A stretch of DNA of 64,000 nucleotides from Diphasiastrum complanatum. Its lineage: Eukaryota; Streptophyta; Lycopodiopsida; Lycopodiales; Lycopodiaceae. The stretch is from NCBI GenBank assembly GCA_029204225.1, contig CM055107.1, forward strand, positions 3,600,706 to 3,664,705, read 5' to 3'. Positions 37,501 through 52,500 of this stretch are shown here, in pieces (the first letter of the stretch is position 1; every line of letters begins with the position of its first letter). Under the pieces are notes generated by a model, which saw only the letters and a list, made by a program, of their open reading frames with translations, searched no databases and was not told where the DNA came from. Made by a program: the position numbers and the translations under genes.

Positions 37501-40500
37501 GCAGGTCACAGTCACTTTGGAGGATGGAAGACAATTTGAGGGCGATCTTCTCATTGGTGCTGATGGAATACGTTCTAAGGTTTGAAAATTTGAAAGTTTA
37601 TATATTTCATGCTTGAACTTGATGTGAATACATTAGTCTGTCTGGCTACACTTTTCTTGATGCAGGTTTCAATAAATTCGTAGACTCTTTGTTGAACCAT
37701 AATGTACTGGTTGTCGGATGCTGTCCTTTCCTTGTAGAGAAGCCTCAATATCTTGTAAACTTAAAAGCAGAGTCTGCTGCCAGGTTCGAAACAAATTGCT
37801 GGGCCCTCAGGAAGCTACATATTCTGGTTATACTTGCTACACCGGCATTGCAGACTTTGTGCCCCCAGACATTGAAACTGTTGGGTATGCAATCTATTTC
37901 CATCTATTACATCTATGATTATTTTAGTTTGCAGTGATATCTTTAGTTCGCAGCCCTTTCGATGTGACTAAAACATCTTTTTGGCGTGATCTTAAAGCTC
38001 TAGGAACTATGAAAAATCCAAATAAGCTGATGAGTGCATAATCAATGCTATCCTTGAGCCTCCTAACTTCTCAAATTTGCTACTTCAGTTGTTCATGAAA
38101 GTTTTGTTGGTTGGAAGTTGAGTTTTCCATCTTGAGACTTGATCTATTCTGGTACTTCACAGCTATCGTGTATTTCTCGGGCACAAGCAATACTTTGTCT
38201 CTTCAGATGTTGGATATGGAAAAATGCAGTGGTATGCCTTCTACAATGAGCCAGCTGGAGGCACAGATCCCCCAGGCGGTAAGCCGCTATTGGTGATAAA
38301 GATAGTTTACACATGTAAATATGAGAATGAAAATCACTTGTTGACATATCCTTGTCCGCTTAGAAAATATGGACCTGTGTCTGGTCCCTATTATGGGCAT
38401 TCTATCCATATAGAGTTGCTATCGCTGCCCTTTTGTTCATTTGTTGGCCATGAGCCCTTTTTTGTTCCTTTTCATTTTATGTTAGCTTAAGGCCCAAAAT
38501 ATACTAGTTAATTAGGTAGAGTGGGGGTCCACTAGATGGTGAACTATTTTCCCTTCATTTGACTATTTGAGTAAGTCTCTAGAAGGTTCCATTTTGGGCA
38601 GCTTCGTATAAGTAGGCGCTCCATCTACTATTAAGGTGTTACTTGAGAGCTTTGTAGGAGGTCTATGCTATTCTTTCAAGGGGTTTAGCTATCGATTATA
38701 TGTGATGTGCTTCGGTTCCCAAACACTATTGTTGCTTGATTTATGGTCTTTTATGCTTCATTGATATTAGTATCTATGATTGTGTTCACAATTTGGTGTA
38801 AGAGCGCTTTCTGGAGAAGATACTGTCGCTTTACTTGGAGGAAGTTGGTACTCATTTCTCTTGCCATATATTTTGGTAGCGCCCACTTTTTACAAGAAAG
38901 CTTGGCTGGTTGGCAGTCATCTTGCTTGTTGCCTCATTGTTTCGGCTCCATCATTATAAGCGACCTATTCTCCAGGTTCCTTTGATTTTTATTTGGTTTT
39001 TGAAGGTTTTTGTGCTCATATTTACCTTTTCTAGCACTTCGGTGTGCGAAGAAAACCACTTGACAAGTGGCGTCCTATTTGGAGAGTTTTTGTGGCTATT
39101 TCTTCATTAATCACTTGCTGGTTTCTGCCATAATATTGGATATCGTTTCTTGCTACTTGGCTCCCTATTTGGAGGAAGTTGGCCATTATCCATTGATAGC
39201 TCAATGATTTGTGCCACAATATTGGACATCCTTTATTGCTACTTGGTGCCCTATTTAGAGGAGCTCTTGATGACTATTTCTTCATTAATAGTTTGCTTAT
39301 TTCTAGACAGTCTTTATTGCTACCTAGCACCACTTTTTGCAGATGTATTGAGGACTCTTTCATCATTTTTCTCTTGCTAATTTAACAAGAGTTTGTGGGC
39401 AACATTGCGCCATTTGCAACCCCTACTTTGGCGAGATATATTGTGACTTTTTCATCTTTTTGGGCTTGTTAATTTTTGCAGCACTTGTGGATTCTTCCAC
39501 TTATTTGTGTGGTCTGTGTATTTTGAGCATGGTTGGGATGATGACACGAGTTCCCTTAGTATTAGCTCTTTGTGCATATTTCTCACTTGTAGTGCTTGAA
39601 AATGCCTTGTGGCTTGGGTTCCGGTGGTGTTGGAGATTGATCTCTTATAGATTTCATATAGCAAACTATGCAGCAGTTTTTTGATCATTTATGGGAGGCC
39701 GTTATACAGAGATATCAGACTACAACATACATCGAAATATTGCACAACTGATTTGGCACAAATCCTTGCTGTATTATTCTTCAAAGCAAGTACATAGATA
39801 CAGGCATAAACGCTGTAGGAGCTGGCCGCTACGTCTTCACCCAACCTTTGCTGCATAGAAAGTGACCAGATACTTTCTTATCAGAGATGCAGGGGACTAA
39901 AGCAAAGCTTGAGAGGGATTGGTTCAAGTATGTGGAGCAAGTAGAACTTGGCACCTGAGAGCTCGAATGAGAGAGGGCTGTGAGGAGGCAACAGGTTATA
40001 TTTGCGCAACCTCTGGCAAACTGGCGAAGAAATGAGACACAAGATTATGAGCTGTCACTTGGTAGCAGTTCACCAATTGCCTTGCTGCATCTTTGAGAAG
40101 TTGGTCATTCATATTATCTCACTGAGGTTTTCAGTGTCCATGTGCAAGAGGTTCTCTTACTCACATGGAAAAGTGCAATAGGTTGTGATGCCATGTGTGA
40201 GGGGTTCCTGTTTTGTAGTGAGGCTTGCTCGATGCCTCAAGGACATCATAGAACCACCAGAAGTCAACCTGGATGATGGCCTAGTCATTAGAGATCCCAC
40301 AGCACTGGCTACCCCTCTATCCTCACCTAAAGTATCACAAGCGAGATATCTTCCGCTCTGTGGATTACTCAGGACTAGGTGGCATGTGCTAACCAGGAGT
40401 AGGGAGAGGTTCTTGTAGACGAGTATATGATATAGCTGAGGGGCAGGCAGAGGCAATCTTGGCGCTGATGTCCGTTTTTCAGAGGAGGTTTTTGTGGATT

Positions 40501-43500
40501 TTGAAGTGGAGACAGGAAGCACAGCTACATGCAAGATTCCAGTTAGGAGCAGAGTTTGTGGTTTGCCCAGACTTATAGATCATTGTTTAAGTCAAGGAGG
40601 ATGCAATGGAATCCGCAGCAGCACACATACAACGAACTTAATGGCTGCATACCCTTAGTCAAATCCAGAGCCTTAGTCTCAGGTAGAGGCAGAGGCACCA
40701 CTTAGCAGTGGCCAGGGGCAGAGGACCCAGACTATGCCTGACATTCTGCTCAAAGTTTTTTTTTTTGTGAGGCAGATTTTCCTTTATGCCTTATAGAGGG
40801 TAGTGAGGAATCCTATGGTGTTGGCTCCTTTTCACGGCCTGTCTTCTTCTATTTTACTCTTGCTATGCTAATCGTGATCTTTCTAAGCAAAGAGAATATT
40901 TTGTTTTAGACATTGGGGGTCGCCCTCCATTGCCTAAACAAAATGTTCGGATTGCCATTTGGAACATGGATGTTCTGAACTGCAGAGACCTAGAAATTGC
41001 AATTTATCCTTATGCTGAGAAGGATTTCTTAAACCAGTGGTTGATCTAGATTATGTGAAGTAAGATGAGGATATCCCTGTGAACGTATATGCTTAGGCAT
41101 CCACGCCATAATGTTTTTCTTTTGTTATATTTTCTTGCAATTGTGTATGTATACGCATATTCATTTGTGTCTCATTTCATGTGATGTTGGCAGGAAAGAA
41201 GAGCAGACTTTTGACTTTATTTGGACACTGGTGTGATGCTGTTGTTGATCTGCTTGTTGCCACACCTGAAGATCAGATTCTGCGACGTGACATTTACGAT
41301 AAAGTTCCTATTATGACTTGGAGTAAGGGCCGAATAACTTTGTTGGGTGATTCAGCACATGCTATGCAGCCAAACATGGGACAAGGAGGCTGTATGGCAA
41401 TAGAGGTAGAGAAGGATTGGCCACCAATCACACCTTCTTGATTTCATGTTATTCTGTCTCATAGTCTTACGAATTTACAAATCTGCCCCCCTCTCAATCA
41501 CTGTATGTGCCTACACTAATAAGAATGAAACTTTCTTTTGACAGCTGGTAATACAATGCTGAGGATAGCTATAGCCAGTGGTACTTAAAATAGTTCTTGT
41601 GTGAAATGCTTGATAGGATGGCTATCAGCTTGCACTTGAGCTGTCTAAGGCAATGAAGGAATCTGTTGCAGGGCCTAAGCCTGCCAACATTGCTGACGTG
41701 CTGAAAAGGTTAAATACTAATCCAACCTGCATGCTGTGGCAGCATTATCCCATGTTTAGATTCCGTTCAATATAGCTGTATCCATCTGTAGACTCAATAG
41801 AATAGAGTAACATATCTTCATTCACTTCCCATGAGACTAACTGTTGACTTGGGTAACTGATGAAAGGAAATGCTCTAAAATAATTAGCATTTTGAATCAG
41901 ATGTTTAACTGATCAAGATCTAATATCTCTCTACAAAATAATAAATTCTAGTGCAAGCTTTGGTTCTTGTAGGCTTAGCATAAAGAAGCTCCAAGAATGT
42001 TAGGATATTTTTGATAAGAAAAATGAAAGGGGTTATGCTAGTGCAAAATTCAACTCTTATAGCTTTTAAAGGACTTGTAGCGGCCCAAATTAAGTGGCTG
42101 TTGCTTTGTTTCTCCACTGTCACAATGCAAGCAAAGACATTGCTCTGATCCACTCTGGTATACATCATCTTCCCTCATGATCATCATGGGAATTCATCCG
42201 TGTCACCGAAGTGGCCTATCATATCGTGTTGAATTAACTGTAAAAGTAAGCCTCAATTTGACCTATGTCTGAATTTATTTGGTTTTGAATCTTCCTTGTC
42301 AATAATAATTCCCATTTCTGCTTCTTAAACGTATCTTTTAATAAGAACTTCCATGCACTTGGTTCTTTGGGCCACAGTTTAGTGGAATTTCTATCAGGAT
42401 CATCAGTACCAGCCCACCCATTTATAAGTGTTTGGAGTAGCTTACAAAATTAAACCATTGGCATATGGAGCCTCTCTTCTTGCTTCTTTTCTGATTTTTG
42501 ATGGCACAGATCACTTTATGAACGGATTGGAACCTATGGAAAGAAATTTGTTTCAGCCAGCCAGATGGGGTGAGGGGGTAATCGATTTTATGTCCATAAA
42601 ATAGTTAATGACCATTTAAGACTGGTGCATATGGCAAGAGAGATACTAACACTGAATTGAAAGTTGGAAGGGGCATGATGGATGACTATGAAATAGACCT
42701 AATATACATACCGGAGATGATAGACTCCCTTGTCCCTATTTGTATGTAGTGGCAAGGACACTCTATCCTAACTTTTACATCGTCTAAGAGATTTGCAGTT
42801 TCCTCAGATTCAAAAATTCTCTCTGCCTATCCCAAAACCATGAGTATATCTTGCGATGTTCCTGTGGACAATGAAAGAAAAATTTCTGTCCACCACAAAG
42901 TGAATTGTTTTGAAAATGTAATAGAATGAGGTTATCACAATTTTCCACTCGTAAATGATATATTTTCTTGAGTAACTTGCTCTCAGCTCCTTCCAACAAA
43001 GAAGTGAGGATTATTAGCCTTTTCAGATTACTACTCTTTCCAGGTCTTAGATTTTGAGAGACTCAAAGCTTCAGAAATTGCTTTGAGAATCGAGGAATTT
43101 GTGTTAAGCTGGTTGGAAGAACTACATCATCCACATTAACCAATAGCTTTGAGCCACATTGTGCTGATTTTACTTCAATGTAAATTTAGAGCAAGTAGGA
43201 AAGCAAAGAAATTATTCTATTGTAGTAGTGCATATAATTTCAGCTCCTTGGCTACATCCTTGGTCATGGTTTTCCATTCCACATACTTGCACACTTTTAC
43301 ATCGAAAAGAAAGGGGACTCACTTTTATATTGTGGAATCTTCAATCAGTGAATTATAGTCTTTTGGAGAATCTTGTGTTGTAGAACTCACTAATAACAAA
43401 GTTTGAATGGCATGAAACTGATTGAGCTAGGGAAAGCTTCAAAAAATACATGTTTCAAGGTTATGACTAAGAATGGACCGCATGCCGAGAATGGCAATAC

Positions 43501-46500
43501 TGCTCTTGGAAACTGTTCATTCAGTACTGTCACTGGGAGGTCATGAAACTTGCGGCTACATTTCCACTTGCATTGGAAGACCCATCGTTAACTGGTAAAC
43601 TATATAAAGATGGTGTTGGCAAGGCAGAAATTAGGCTGATTTCACATATCCAGTGATCGGCTGACTGAAGGTTCAAATTACTGCTGAAATTTTAAGTAGT
43701 CGTGGTATCAAGTAATTGCTCCTGAAGACTGTTTATCTATGCTGCAGCTAAGATACATGAAGATAGAAGAGCTCAATTGGATAGGAGGGCAACAAAAGAG
43801 CACATTAGCACAATGGACTAAGAATATTCTCAGGAGGCTGTTGGCAAGCACCCAACTAACACATTGGCCTGTCTTTTGAGCAGCCGATTTGCACCGGAAT
43901 CTGATATGAATCGGACTGAATCAAGTCATTCGGAAATCTTCAGTAGTAGTTTAGACCAACCACCAACAAGATCACTGGATATTAGTGTGGAAGCAGCCTA
44001 ATTTTTGCCTTGCCAACATGGTCTTTATGCAGCTTACCGGTCAACATGGGTCTTCCAATACAAGTGAAAATGTAGCAGCCAGTTTCATGATTTCTCAATG
44101 ATGGTGAAGTAATGTTTTTCAAGAGCCTTGTCCATTCTCAGTCATTCTCAAAGGGTGAATAACAGCTAGGATTTGGTAGTAACTCAGTTGAAAGAGTGTG
44201 AAGTAGTAAATTAGCAGCTAAACCATAAAATGCGTATTTTTCGAAGTTCACCTAGTTGAATCAGTTTTATGCCATGTAAATTTTGCTAATAATGTGCTCT
44301 ACAAGGCAATAAATCTTCAAAAGGACTATAGGTCAGTGACTCTTGGGCCTAATGGACAGGAAAAGATTGGGAAATCACTCATGTGCAAAGTAAGTAGATG
44401 GGAAGAGAACTTAGTTGGACTCAAAACTGCCAATCAGGAATCGGAAGGAGGAAAAATCCTTGGAACTAATTGGGACTCAGAACTATAAGTTGAAACTCGG
44501 CGTGGAAAAATCTCTAGAACTGATTACGACTTCTAGTAATTTAAGATAAGCTCCTGTTGTGAATAGGGGTCGGAATTTGGATGGAACCAATTATGGGCTC
44601 TCAAGTAGCTGGCTGGAGTAGGGTTGGGAGCCGCTAAAGAGTTTCATTTTGGTTGGAAATTGTTGGCATTTTGTCTTTACAATTTTATGAGCTTGTTAGG
44701 CTAATCAATATAGCTTTAAGGATTACCATTTTATTGACTTCTACATGGTCCTAAAAGGTTTGACATTTAGGCAAGGCATGTGAACTAGTTTAGTTATTTT
44801 GATTGCAAGAGTATCCAAGAAGTTCAAGCATTTGGGTGAATTGGGCAAAGTCATTTGTGTAATGGTAATTTTAAGTTGTTAAGGCACTTGGACAAATATG
44901 CATAAGAGCTTGTCACATGCATGCATGACCGCTAGTGTTATGTACCGTAATGATATGATCCTGAGGTGATGGCCTTGCCATGAGGCGGAACATTGGGCCA
45001 GTGTTGTCAACATTTTTAGTGCCATGTGTCAGCATCTTAGTTTGCCTTGTGTCACAAATCTAAGTGTAGACCGTGCTTATGTGTACAATGTATATAGACG
45101 TGGGAGATCCTTGTATCATTCATTCAGTTAGCTCGGGGAGTGGGTGGATGGTATGAGCATGGGAGAGCGAGGGGATGTATCTCTAGCCATGGAGATGAGT
45201 GCCCATGAGAGTCGAGTGCGATGGTTGGTGGTATGGGACAAGCATGCCACATGATGGAATATTCACTTGCTTGGCCTAGTATTTGCACTATTTTCACTTC
45301 AAATATGGATGGTCCGAAGCACCTGGTCTATTACCAACATATCGAGAAATTTTTTGATCTGGTTTACAAAAGGCCCATTTAGAACCAGTTCAAATCAGAG
45401 AATCAGTTGGAAACTATGGATAGGTTAACTTTCATTCCAGACAATTTCTTTGAGCCGAGCCCAAAATTGTTGAGTAATTGTTTTCCATACCACTACCATT
45501 CCCAAGTAGGATGGATGGGTAGAGCGATAATCATAAGATTCCCGTAACTCATATATATTCAAAGTAGGTTCTACCTTGGGATTGGATGTCCTAACGGAAT
45601 GTGAATTATTCAAATACTATACCAAGCCAATGGTTCTAAATATTGAAACCTAGTAGCTCTATCCTACCAACGACAAATAGCATCCTTACCTTAGTTTGGA
45701 ACCTTTTGTTAGCAGTGTTTGTTAGGGACATGACACACCCTCTCCTCTAAGAATTGAATTGTTTAGTGATATACAAGCTACTTATTTGCAAGTCAACCAC
45801 ACTTTTGCAAGTGTTATTATTATTATAATCTTGTTTCTGAGCTTTTGATGCATGTATGTAGGAAAATGAATAGACAAATTTTATAAGTCTATTTTCTTTT
45901 AAAAAAAAAAATTATTCCTTTTTCATCAAGTCATTCATTCTAATTACTCATTACATTAGAACTACACTTGGATTCGTGGAGTGAATTCTAGTCAACAATC
46001 TATAACCCTACCAAGGCTCAAAACTACTTGTAGATAGCTCACGATGAACCCTTTGGTAGAAATGATTTCCTACCTAAAATGCTGTTGGTGAATATTTCTC
46101 ATTAGTATAGGATCTTTTTCTATCTTGAGAATGACTTTATTATTGTCTTTTTATTCCTTGTATCGTTTCTTGCATAATTAACCAAAAACATGCTGGAACT
46201 TTGGCCTTGAAACTTTTTAATTCATGAGAAACTAGCAGACAAGGTTCTCAATTGTACATTAGCATAAAATAACTAAATTTTATGGCAAAGTCCTTTCTAT
46301 TATTACATGAAAACTCAAAAAAATATCTTATAGGTCTTATTATGTTTTGGAAGCATATACTCTCAGCATATATTCCATTGGCTGGTTGGCAGGTGTAACT
46401 TTAAAAAAGATTTTGGATGGTAGATGAAGTCACACAAATAATAGTTTTCAACTTTTGAAAGAAATCCTTGCTGAAGTTGATTATTGAACTTGAAGAATTT

Positions 46501-49500
46501 CGATCATTAGCACAATCGCTGTTTTAAAAATCTCTGCAATAAAGAGCCAAGCAAGCTTTGGCGATGTTGGTGTACAAATATGTTGTGCCTAGCTATTTGG
46601 GACTGTTTTGGAGTTAACTAGGTGTATTGATCTTGGGGCTGACAAGAAATAGTCATCTTCTAACCTCGGAGAAGGGCAACCCAAAATGCTTAGGCCAAAA
46701 CTAGAAGTTGGGACTCAGAGACTATTTTTAGTCAACTAGAGTGGACATGAATGGAGAGTCAATCATCCCATAAGCAGTTGCTGAGCATGGCCTTGGGTAT
46801 AGAAGAGAGTTTCTGGGCATCATTTGAGACATTCTAATAAGTTATGGCTAACTAGCTTGTGCCAGTTCCATATGCTGCTGGCCATTGGTGTTCGTGGCAG
46901 GCACCTGTCATTTAAAGGGAATCTATTTACTGTTAATGAAAGAAATGCTTTTGTCTGAGATATGGAGTAATGGAAGTATCACTCCCAAACTAAATGCAAC
47001 TGATATTTTGCTGCTCTTCTGAACAGCTATATCCAATAGCATCACCGATTGTGATTGCAAGAAAGGTTCCTTCTTATAAAATTGTTATCATTTGAGCTGC
47101 GACTGCCCTGATTTTCCAGAAATGCAGGAAGCAAGCCAGAAAGGATGCAGGAAACTTGGATCCCCATTCACTATTCATTGATCAAGTCTGTTTGTTGAGG
47201 TCCACAGTAGAATTAATACTATCAGACTTTCCTAGCTGGTCAGTAGAATCTGATCTTAAATATTGTGGTTCACTGTGATACAGATATGAGAGCCAGAGAA
47301 GAATGCGTGTTGGAGCTATACATGGAATGGCACGAATGGCAGCTATTATGGCATCTACATATAAGCCATATTTAGGAGAAGGACTTGGCTTTCTTTCGGT
47401 GTGGTTTCTTGGTCTCCTAGCTCTTCTGTCCAAAATTTGTTATGCTTTTGGGGGGGGGGGGGGAACGATGGAATTCTCTATGCTTGTAACTGCTGACCTG
47501 ATAAAGATATCAACTCTTATCCTATTTTTGATTTATCATCTGTTTCTCAAATTAGATCTTGACAAAGCTTCGGATACCCCACCCTGGTAGAGTTGGAGGA
47601 CAATTCTTCATCAGGATAGCAATGCCCATCATGCTTAATTGGGTTCTAGGTGGGAACAGGTAAATGACTTCTTCGAAATCTGACTTCCAAGTAGAATTAT
47701 CAGTTGTCAGAAAGCATAGAAGCATAACTGATTATGCTGCGCACCCATATGTAGACTTTTTCACAGAAATGGACTGGCATGATGCTAGTTTGCAGCCAAT
47801 TCACATCAGTCTTCTTCAGTGAGCCACAGCCGTCTCACTGTTACTGTCTGTATGTGAGAATTAGTTCGAATTTACGAGTTAGCTCGTACTTGTGCAGCTC
47901 TGCACTGGAGGGACGAATACCTTCTTGCAGGCTCACTGACAAGGTATGGTGGAATACAGCACACATATTGCAAGTCACGTGCTTGGTCAGTCGTAGGAAA
48001 AGAAATTTTTCCTATTAATCAATTTGCATGTGATCTCCAGGCAAGTAACAAGCTCAAGGAATGGTTTGATAATGATGATGCGCTGGAGCGTGCTGTTTCT
48101 GCAGAGTCAGTATGCTTCCTATGACTGGCTATCATATTTTTCAGCTCTGGCCAATTGCAACGTAGAGTTGTACCTACTTCCTCTTAGTCTATGATTGGCA
48201 CGGCAATTAAAGATTAGGAATATAGTAAGAACATGTAATGCAGTTGCTCCAAGAGTATCAATGGAACAATAAAGTCCAGGATGCCCATTGATTGTTTTCT
48301 ATGTAGTACGTTATGTGTAAGGAAGGCTGATTCTTAAGATGAAAATGTCTGATAGTTGTCTTTGCCATTCACAAGTGATCTAAATCATTTTGGGTCAATG
48401 AATTTTGATACAGATGGTATCTTGTACCATCTGGAGAAAGGTTACCACTGAAAGGAGATGTCACCGAGAATGGCAAAACAATTTTTCAATTTGGAAAGGA
48501 TAGGCCAACATATATTGGGTAAGCATTTGATGTTGGTTATAAAAGGAAACAAGGGAACAAAGGAAACAGACAACTTTTCTCAATGCATTCACATTTTTTT
48601 TATGATTTAGTGAGCTTGATCTTTGAATTTTCTTGTTAATCGGCCTTGTATCAGACAGATGAAAGGAAACCTGAAAAACAGAAATGTGAATCATGAAGAA
48701 AAGATATAAAAATTTCTTCTGTTGGTAAGGCAAAATTTAAGCCACTGAAGAAAAGGAGGTTGTTGAGGTTCTTCAGGTTTTGCTTGTGGTAGGTAGCCAT
48801 TTAGAGTATGCATAGATTAAAAAAGCATCATTATGGTTATTTTGCTGATTATTGAAAAAAATGCTAATTGTATTAAGCCTATGTGACAAGAAAAAGTGAA
48901 ACTTGGTGCAGATGATTCATTACTTATTTGACCCAGGAAAGCAGGTTTTCAGCCAAAAACTTCCCTCAGCCTTGGGACATTGATTCTTGTTTATGTTTTT
49001 AATTGCAGGAGTGTAGCTTCTAAGAGCAATGAAGATGATTCCATCATCGTTAATGATTCACAAGTAAGTCTCCTTATTTGTACGTTCTGAGCTTTGTGAT
49101 GTAGTATTTATTTATAGAATGTGCTCATCTGTTAGAAATAAATGACTATGCTAAAGTTAATCCATAGGTTACTTTGACCCAAAAGGTCGAGATTTGTGTA
49201 ACCATGGGTACTTAGTTATTTAGGCCATCTTAAGTGTGTCTTAAGTTCAGTTGGACCCAATTTTGGTCATGTACTGACTCGTGGGTCCTTAGGGGTCTAA
49301 TTTTGTTTAAGGGACCTATCTTGACTTTTGGGAGTGCCCTACATTTAGTAAGTGGTTAACCTTAGGGTTTGGTGGCATTTGGCCGCATCCAGGTAGAGTA
49401 ATTAGATGCTCATTGTGTATTCCATTTTAAACAGTTTGGCTAAGCATTGCTCTCCATTGCTCTTGTTGCTGTTTTCTCTCTCTCTCTCTCTTAGAGTTGG

Positions 49501-52500
49501 GCGCCCAGCCTCTTCTCTCTTGTTTTCTGTGGAGATTGATTGATAACTAGATCTTGGTGACTTGACTCTTGCTTTCCTACATGGTATCAGAGCTACCGGA
49601 TCTGCAGCAAGCTTGTTTGTTGGCGCCCTACCAGAAGAGGAGCTTCTCTGCTTTTTGTTGTGAAATTTCAGCATCTTGTTGATCTTTTCAAGTGGAGTTT
49701 GGATCAGCTTTTTTGTCTCTTTTCAGGTTGAAGGAGGGCGGCCATCAGAGATCTTGGAGGAGCAATTTTTGGCACCCAAAAATCAGAATCTCAAATCTGA
49801 TTTTTATGCAACCAGTTTTTAGCAAGTTTTGTTTGGAGAAGGGCGCCCAAAATCTGCTACTGATTTTTGGTTGTGATGTCTCTTTATCTTGCTGTTTTTG
49901 TTTTCAGGTTTGCATTTGTGTAGGAGGGCGCCCAAAATTCAGCAAACCCTATTCAGGGTTAGGTCAACTTGTGGCTGGAAATTTGCAAATTCAGCAAGTA
50001 GTAGGGCACTTTCAACAGCCCTATTGGAGTGTGTGTTGATCACACTATTTGGCTTCCTAATTGGGTTTCGGTGTAGGCTTCAATCGAAGCTAACCTAATT
50101 TTCAAGAAGCTGGTTTTTTTGTGCAGAAAGACAGCCATCTATCCATTAGACATCTTGTCCTCCTACTTTCAGCTCTTTGTTTGCTGCGAATTTTTGAGTA
50201 GATTTGGTTGTGGAAAGGCTCTCTTTCCTATCTACTACAAGCTGAATTTTGTTGGAGGTAATGGCTAAAGAATCGGAAGGAATCGGTTCTTTGTTTAGTG
50301 AAGATCGGTTGGATGGCACAAACTACTCCTTGTGGAGTTACATGATGGAGAATCTTCTCATAGCGAAAGGGCTGTGGGATTTGGTCAATGGTGATGAGGA
50401 AAGGCCTTCGTCTTTGGCACCTCCTACACCTCGTGGATCATCATCATCAACATCATCTTCTACATCTTCGGAAGAACAAAAGAAGTGGGATAGAAGGGAT
50501 GCACAAGCACATTCTATGGTTGCTCTTGCTGTGAAAAGATCTATCTTACCTCATATTAGGTCTTGTAAGACATTCAAAAGTGCGTGGGATACACTTTATA
50601 CTATGTATAGAGTCAAAAATCCAGCAAGAGCGGCGTATCTTGGAAATCAGCTTTCTTTGTTGAAGATGCAAGAAGGGGATCAAGTGACCAATCACTTGAC
50701 GAAGATCAAGGATCTTCGTGAGGAGCTTCTCAATATTGATGAGATAATTGAGGATGCTCAATTTGTTTTCATTATTCTCAACTCATTACCTTCATCTTAT
50801 CTTCCATTTGTTTCATCTTTGAGTATCTCTCTTAGGGGACAACAACTCTCCTTTGATGAACTTGTTGGGCTGCTTCTTCAAGAGGAGCAAACGAGGCAAA
50901 ACTTTGCGGGTGACACTCAACAAGATCAAGCTTTCTTCACGAAAGGCAAGGGCAAAGGCAAGTCAAAAGGAAAGGGGAAGCCACTCAAAAGAAGAAAGGG
51001 AAGTGCTATTATTGCAAAAGGTATGGGCACTTCATCAAGGATTGTAAGAAGAAGCTTGCGAAAGAGGAGAGTAAAGGAATTGATACTAGTGCTTCACTTG
51101 CTACTTTGGAGCAAGAGCTTGAGGCTAGTGGTGATCTTTTCAACCAAGACTATGCTTTTGTTTCTAATATTGCTTCTACTAGTACTACTACACATCTATG
51201 AGGAATTCAGATTCTGTTTTGCAAGTTCCTGATTTTCAGCCCATTGAATGGGTGATTGATAGTGGTGCTACTCGTCATATGACTTCTCGCAAAGAAGCAT
51301 TCACTAAATTAGTGAAAGTGCAAAATGGAAGTAAGGTACAATGTGCGGATGATGCATCTTATTCTATTCATGGAATTGGAATTGTAGCCATCAGTTTGCC
51401 TAATGGTGAAGAAAAGTACATTAAGAATGTGCTTTATGTTCCGGGAATCAAGAAGAATCTTCTTTCGGTTTCAACTATGTTGAAGCAAGGACTAGTTGTT
51501 GAGTTCAAAGAAGATAAGTGTCTTGTCAAGGATCCTAAAAGATCACTCTTGATTATTTTTTCAGGAACAATGCATGCTGACTTATTCATTATGGATACCT
51601 ATGAGCGATGAATTCCCTCTACATGTCTTGTTGCTTCTACATCACAATCATTGGAGTTGGCTGAATTGTGGCACGCAAGGTTTGGGCATCTCAACTTTGC
51701 AAGTTTGAAGAAGCTGAAGACATTTAATATGGTAGAAGACATTCCTACTATTGAGCAGCCGGAAGGGCATGTATGCGAGGGGTGCACACTTGGAAAGTTT
51801 CAAAAGAAACCTTTTCCAGTTGATGGAACTATAAGGGTTCTTGATAAATTTGATTTGGTTCATAGTGATGTTTGTGGTCCAATGAGGACCGAATCCATTG
51901 GAAAGTGCATCTATTTTGTGACTTTTATTGATGACTTTTTCCGTTTTACATGGATCTATCCTATGAAGGCTAAATCGGAAGTTTTTCAACGTTTTAAAGA
52001 TTTTCTAGCAATGGTGGAAAATCAGTTTGGGCATTCTTTGAAGACCCTACGCACCGATCGAGGAGGGGAATACATTAAAAATACGTTCGGTGCATTTTTT
52101 TGAGAAAAGGGAATTCTACATCAAATGACAACTCCCTATACGCCTCAACAAAATGGTGTTGCCGAGCGAAAGAATCGCACACTTATGGAGATGGCCCGTT
52201 GCATGCTCAAAGCAAAGGGGCTGCCTCACAAGTTTTGGGCTGAAGCGGTTATAACGGCAGCATACATAAGCAATCGTTGTCCTACTAAAGCATTGAAAGT
52301 ATTAATTCCTTATGAAGTTTGGTATGGAAAGAAGCCTACAATCTCTCACTTTCGCATTTTTGGTTGTACAGCTTATGCTTTTGTTCCAAATAAACTTCGT
52401 ACAAAGCTTGAGGATAAAGGAGTTAAATGCATTTTTGTTGGCTATAGCAGTGTAAGCAAAGGCTATAGGCTGTTCAATTTGAGCACTAACAAGATTATTG

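Noticed and set aside
39820-40560. hAT transposase relic in ZEP intron 5
   Set aside because: Only a short LERDWFKYVEQV-like stretch resembles hAT; no BED, DUF659 or dimerisation motif supports it.
48106-48112. Donor gtatgc at 48110 for ZEP exon 11
   Set aside because: It leaves the wrong phase and produces an early stop in exon 12. The donor at 48106 restores E-WYLVPSGE.
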